A DNA stretch of 24,539 nucleotides from contig JASGFF010000036.1 of NCBI GenBank assembly GCA_047605685.1, forward strand, positions 1-24,539, in the 5' to 3' direction. The notes below the pieces were generated by a model. The model saw only the letters and a program-made list of their open reading frames with translations, did no database searches and was not told where the DNA came from. This DNA comes from JAUASV01 sp047605685. GTDB taxonomy: Bacteria; Actinomycetota; Actinomycetes; Actinomycetales; Microbacteriaceae. Numbering within the stretch: the stretch's first letter is position 1; the number at the start of each line of letters is the position of its first letter. Both the position numbers and the translations under genes were made by a program. This document shows, one piece after another, positions 23,701 through 24,539 of the stretch.

Positions 23701-24539
23701 CCTCCTCTTCCGACTCGTCCTCCGACGATGGCGACTCGGAGGGCGACTCGGACTCCTCGAGCGTCGCGGCCCTCGGCGAGGGCGAGACCGCGCTCGTCGA
23801 CTTCGGCCCGGGCAACACCACGAACGGCGTCGCGACGACGAGCCCCGACGGCAACGGCAACACCTGGAACAACGTCACGGCCACCACCGCGAACTCAGCA
23901 CCGTTCTCGGTCTCGGACGGGCAGTCGGTCGCCGAGCTGCTCACGAGCGACGGCACCGAGACCAGCACGGCCGTGAGCCTCACGAGCGGCAACTGGCTCG
24001 CCAACGGCGGCAGCGGCTACGGCGGGCTGTTCTCGCCCAGCTCGAGCCTGCTTGGCGAGCTCGCCGTGGAGAGCGCCACCGAGGACTACTACTTCGTGCA
24101 GTCGAGCGGCACGGCGACGCTCACGGTGAGCGGCCTCGATCCGGACCGGCTCTACGACCTGTCGTTCTTCGGCACCCGCAGTGCCACCGACACCCGGCAG
24201 ACGACGTACACGGTCACCGGCAGCACGGAGGCGCAGTCGGCGCTGCTGACGACGTCCGGCACCGGGATCGGCACGGGCTCCTACAACGGCAACAACGACA
24301 CGATCGCCACGATCTCCGCGGTGCAGCCGACCACCGACGGGGAGCTGTCGGTGACGGTGACGGCCACGACCGGCGGCTACGGCTACCTCGGCATCCTCCA
24401 GATCACCGGCGGCTCCGAGGCGAGCGGGGCGAGCGGGGCGGGCAGCGCCGTGCTGTCGCTCGGCGACCCGACCGGGGCGACGCTGCTGCTGGTGGTGTCC
24501 GCCGCCGCGATCGTCCGGCGCCCGGCGCTGCGGCTGCGC
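17739..24539 (+). CDS. Giant exported multidomain surface protein with SGNH hydrolase domain, 3' partial
   Basis: The frame is open for 2267 codons from GTG 17739 to the window edge without a stop; AGAAGG lies 9 bases upstream. Residues 1-32 are a signal or signal-anchor segment (VNRKTILIVAGSVAGAGLV). Residues 33-240 are a beta-rich N-terminal region. About nine tandem units of roughly 122 residues follow (245-1335). Then come beta-rich domain A (1332-1542), an SGNH/GDSL hydrolase domain (1550-1746), domain B (1758-1976), a Ser/Asp linker (1977-2008) and domain C (2012-2225). The end has a Gly/Ala/Ser stretch, a short hydrophobic segment (ATLLLVVSAAAIV) and RRPALRLR, so the true stop should be near. 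SGNH blocks: FVGSSSIRRW (Ser1575 likely), QRGWGG, WAGTND (Asn1628) and DDLHLS (Asp1722, His1725). Such enzymes deacylate carbohydrates or lipids. The unit and A/B/C domain families are not ones I recognise. No LPXTG is present. Confidence 0.9.
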   Translation, partial: MNRKTILIVAGSVAGAGLVAGGVALAMHHPAASQQYVAASASELEIVQRGTQSYDVSFAVTDALAAAAGSLQVWLGDDPDSVQSAEEVDYTLDGDRVTLATTQLTPGDHFLRIEAGQQSAFATVTIPDMAPHVWMDEDVPTIEFDESSDSSWSSYVDPEGKSVYRSASDSFDDSAQPLAEDLAITETSYRVDGAEEALPYYYLVFTGHDGDSTFVSSPLFASATQGQLSVELDDDTGTPRYVISGFLAARQGDVERSLSLRVGNYDAADPSSTFVVDNSSDSADSGDFRFEVDATELEAGYNDLAVFLTEDGSSLEWSLDATGVDLSQRLVSGESVFGIRRAEALQLTRLDLPYEALDVDLVAGGDTALLEIGGTFTADAATVGYQLVVKESGGEQHVAVDRDATASGFAFTLDLAALERSAVWYDVEFLDPDSGDSTPISTLSVDDMSQWVRTGDRTYAFADYDGLLKVFFENVPFADVAVRLATVDGEPSLVATGDLVDVSADDAYLRLASGDDVLLDVPNTSTVSGRFRFVADLDELETEGTWYDVLFLVGSEDRTVDIPSSAADLDDTLTAHHRVFGLRDWDDQLKVTFDAVPGTVDVVSASIVDSDGVPTLLVTGTLDRVSAADVYLRVRSGDEVYDVANSADADSGRARFALDLSQLTVRDAWYDVLVGVTSEGTLTDLSTDVADLGQSLTVGARLYAFHEWDEQLKVAFGAAPVLLTPTSATIGAVAGVPTLTVTGGYSGTTGDDLFLRIRTSAQTVDVANTATAAGVFAFSYDLSQLTEAGVWYDLLVGVTSTGQLEDLDQGVADLSQSLALGGRSYGFEQYDGDLKVTFTATPVVTSVTAATIADVDGVPTLTVTGGYSGTTGDDLFLRIRTSAQTVDVANTATADGQLLFRYDLSQLTEADVWYDLLVGVTSTGQLEDLDQGVADLDGTLETGGRSYAFHEWDGDLKVAFSDVAVAVTATAAEIVDVDGVATLRVTGTVSGTGNDDVYLRVRSGSEVYDVADTATDSGTALFEFDAAQLSTAGTWYDLLVGVTSTSELTDLPSDIADLDTSVTASGRAYGFHEWDGALKISFDDVTIDQEIVSAELLDLDGVPTLRVTGTVTGTSNSDVFLRVRTGSWTLDTGNTATDTSAVLYDVDLSQLTEAGTWYDLLAGVTSSGGLTDLSTAVVSDMSQSVAADDRSYSFQEWSGALKVTFADTTPAATVTSAAITDEDGAPVLGIDGTIANTTADDVYLEIATSAQTIDVANSSTDDSVLRFDYDLSQLTEAGTWYDLLIGITSTGETAEIATSVADLDTSLTIDARSYAFQSWYDVLKISYEDVTLGEGESLLLDIGPTGGSNGNATTSPDTNGNTWNNLGWDDTSGNTVTNGYSQSLLTTTGGTETSTAVSLTSSNWLSNGINTGGLLAPDPSLLGELAVATATQDFFFVQSSGTAMLTVSGLDPDRLYDLSFFGTRSATDTRQTTYTVTGSTEAQSALLTTSGTGIGTGSYNGNNDTIATISAVQPTTDGELSVTVTATTGGYGYLGILQITGGEAVEQVPSELSRWVSQDDADPLASDSVLFVGSSSIRRWETLTQDFADYNVIQRGWGGAWFTGVNDYAPWVVWPYQPKAIVMWAGTNDLNGGQSAASVLAEYQEFVGNLQSYLPDTDYFWISITPTPGNSALDDVRHETNALIKAQVDADATGKLHYIDIATDLEQIRDSDPELFTSLYVDDLHLSRTGYATWLSYVRPALEATVAPNKSYAANADTLQDGEKLLFDFGTSDTTSGDATTGADANGNHWNNWVDTGGGGLVNVGEHITGLVDSTGRDTGIGMTISGGFQANGKQTGYVSSPSSALLGDLAVGTATEDYFYSSADGIWGGGSDDVPGGIMMTGLDPDQSYTFHFFGSRAATETRITEYAVYGATSGSAELQTSGTGISADGTGDANDSSIAVISDIQPDEYGQVWIDLTLIEGSYTHLNAMEVYAGSDSSDDSSSDDSSSSDSSSDDGDSEGDSDSSSVAALGEGETALVDFGPGNTTNGVATTSPDGNGNTWNNVTATTANSAPFSVSDGQSVAELLTSDGTETSTAVSLTSGNWLANGGSGYGGLFSPSSSLLGELAVESATEDYYFVQSSGTATLTVSGLDPDRLYDLSFFGTRSATDTRQTTYTVTGSTEAQSALLTTSGTGIGTGSYNGNNDTIATISAVQPTTDGELSVTVTATTGGYGYLGILQITGGSEASGASGAGSAVLSLGDPTGATLLLVVSAAAIVRRPALRLR
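18740..21730 (+). repeat. Tandem ~366-bp coding repeats (about nine ~122-residue beta-sandwich-like units)
   Basis: The landmark tryptophan of the WYD motif recurs at 19008, 19374, 19743, 20109, 20475, 20841, 21207 and 21576, always 366-369 bases apart; a degenerate YND copy sits at 18639. The LK of FxxWxxxLKVxF recurs at 19140, 19503, 19872, 20238, 20604, 20970, 21339 and 21705. A unit reads roughly R-Y-F-x2-W-x3-LKVxF, DGVPTLxVTG, DDVYLRVRSG, YDVANTAT, YDLSQLTEAGTWYDLLVGVTS, VADL. The alternating pattern suggests an all-beta fold. Units near the N-terminus are the most divergent and the central units the most alike. Confidence 0.93.
22071..22364 (+). repeat. 294-bp exact direct repeat, copy 1 (domain A)
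   Basis: This stretch is identical base for base to 24120-24413, 2049 bases downstream in the same frame. It encodes the second half of domain A (from LTVSGLDPDRLYD to LQITGG). The preceding part of the two domains is only partly alike, with a shared short block FVQSSGTA just upstream. Confidence 0.95.
23667..23762 (+). repeat. Ser/Asp-rich linker
   Basis: Thirty-two codons (residues 1977-2008) encode almost only Ser and Asp with a little Gly and Glu, mixing tcg, tcc, tct and agc codons. It separates domains B and C. Ser/Asp stretches are common extended spacers in surface proteins and can bind calcium or be glycosylated. Confidence 0.9.
24120..24413 (+). repeat. 294-bp exact direct repeat, copy 2 (domain C)
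   Basis: Identical to 22071-22364, here forming the second half of domain C just before the C-terminal anchor. Exactness at synonymous positions implies a recent duplication or ongoing gene conversion. If it is an assembly artefact, read depth here would be abnormal. Confidence 0.95.

Noticed and set aside
24414..24539. LPXTG-type sortase signal at the end of the giant protein
   Set aside because: There is a hydrophobic segment and an Arg-rich tail, but no LPXTG or obvious variant before it; the end is also incomplete.

Overview
The window comes from a very GC-rich actinobacterium. Short intergenic gaps, frequent GTG starts, 1- to 4-base gene overlaps and the character of the proteins (GlmU, Prs and Gnd of actinobacterial type, a CtaG protein and a DUF5134-like protein) suggest a Microbacteriaceae-like organism. 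That placement rests on protein character and composition, not on any search.

Region 1 (1-5440) is a copper and cytochrome-oxidase neighbourhood. It holds the end of a CtaG-type assembly protein, probably the C-terminal half of a CopD-CtaG fusion cut by the window edge. A Cu(I) P1B-ATPase overlaps it by 4 bases. Next come a secreted beta-sandwich protein of unknown role and, convergent to it, a six-helix DUF5134-like membrane protein with an exported-side Met/His-rich pentapeptide array. A palindromic operator-like site lies 9 bases upstream of that last start codon.

Region 2 (5441-10118) is housekeeping: tRNA-Gln(TTG) on the minus strand, glmU and prs overlapping on the plus strand, a small conserved-looking membrane protein and gnd on the minus strand. 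prs ends in a triplicated 18-bp unit that repeats its own last codons and stop. A 28-bp perfect inverted repeat lies between the end of the regulator gene and gnd.

Region 3 (10351 to the end) is the accessory part and the most interesting. A ROK-family repressor lacking the family's zinc-binding cysteines is divergent from an ABC sugar importer (lipoprotein binding protein and two permeases, no ATPase) followed by a cytoplasmic GH30 glycosidase. A second transcription unit follows: a GH30 lipoprotein and, 13 bases on, a giant exported gene of at least 2267 codons that is open to the window edge. The giant protein has about nine tandem units of roughly 122 residues, an SGNH-hydrolase domain between two copies of a beta-rich domain, a Ser/Asp linker, a third copy of that domain and a C-terminal hydrophobic anchor. 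A near-identical 17-bp site (GTTmAAnnnTTGGACAA) precedes both the importer and the GH30 lipoprotein, which ties both units to the ROK repressor.

The working model is a ROK-controlled foraging locus. Surface-bound GH30 and SGNH enzymes attack an esterified beta-glucan or glycoside, the importer takes up oligosaccharides using an ATPase encoded elsewhere, and the cytoplasmic GH30 finishes hydrolysis. The substrate is inferred only from family knowledge.
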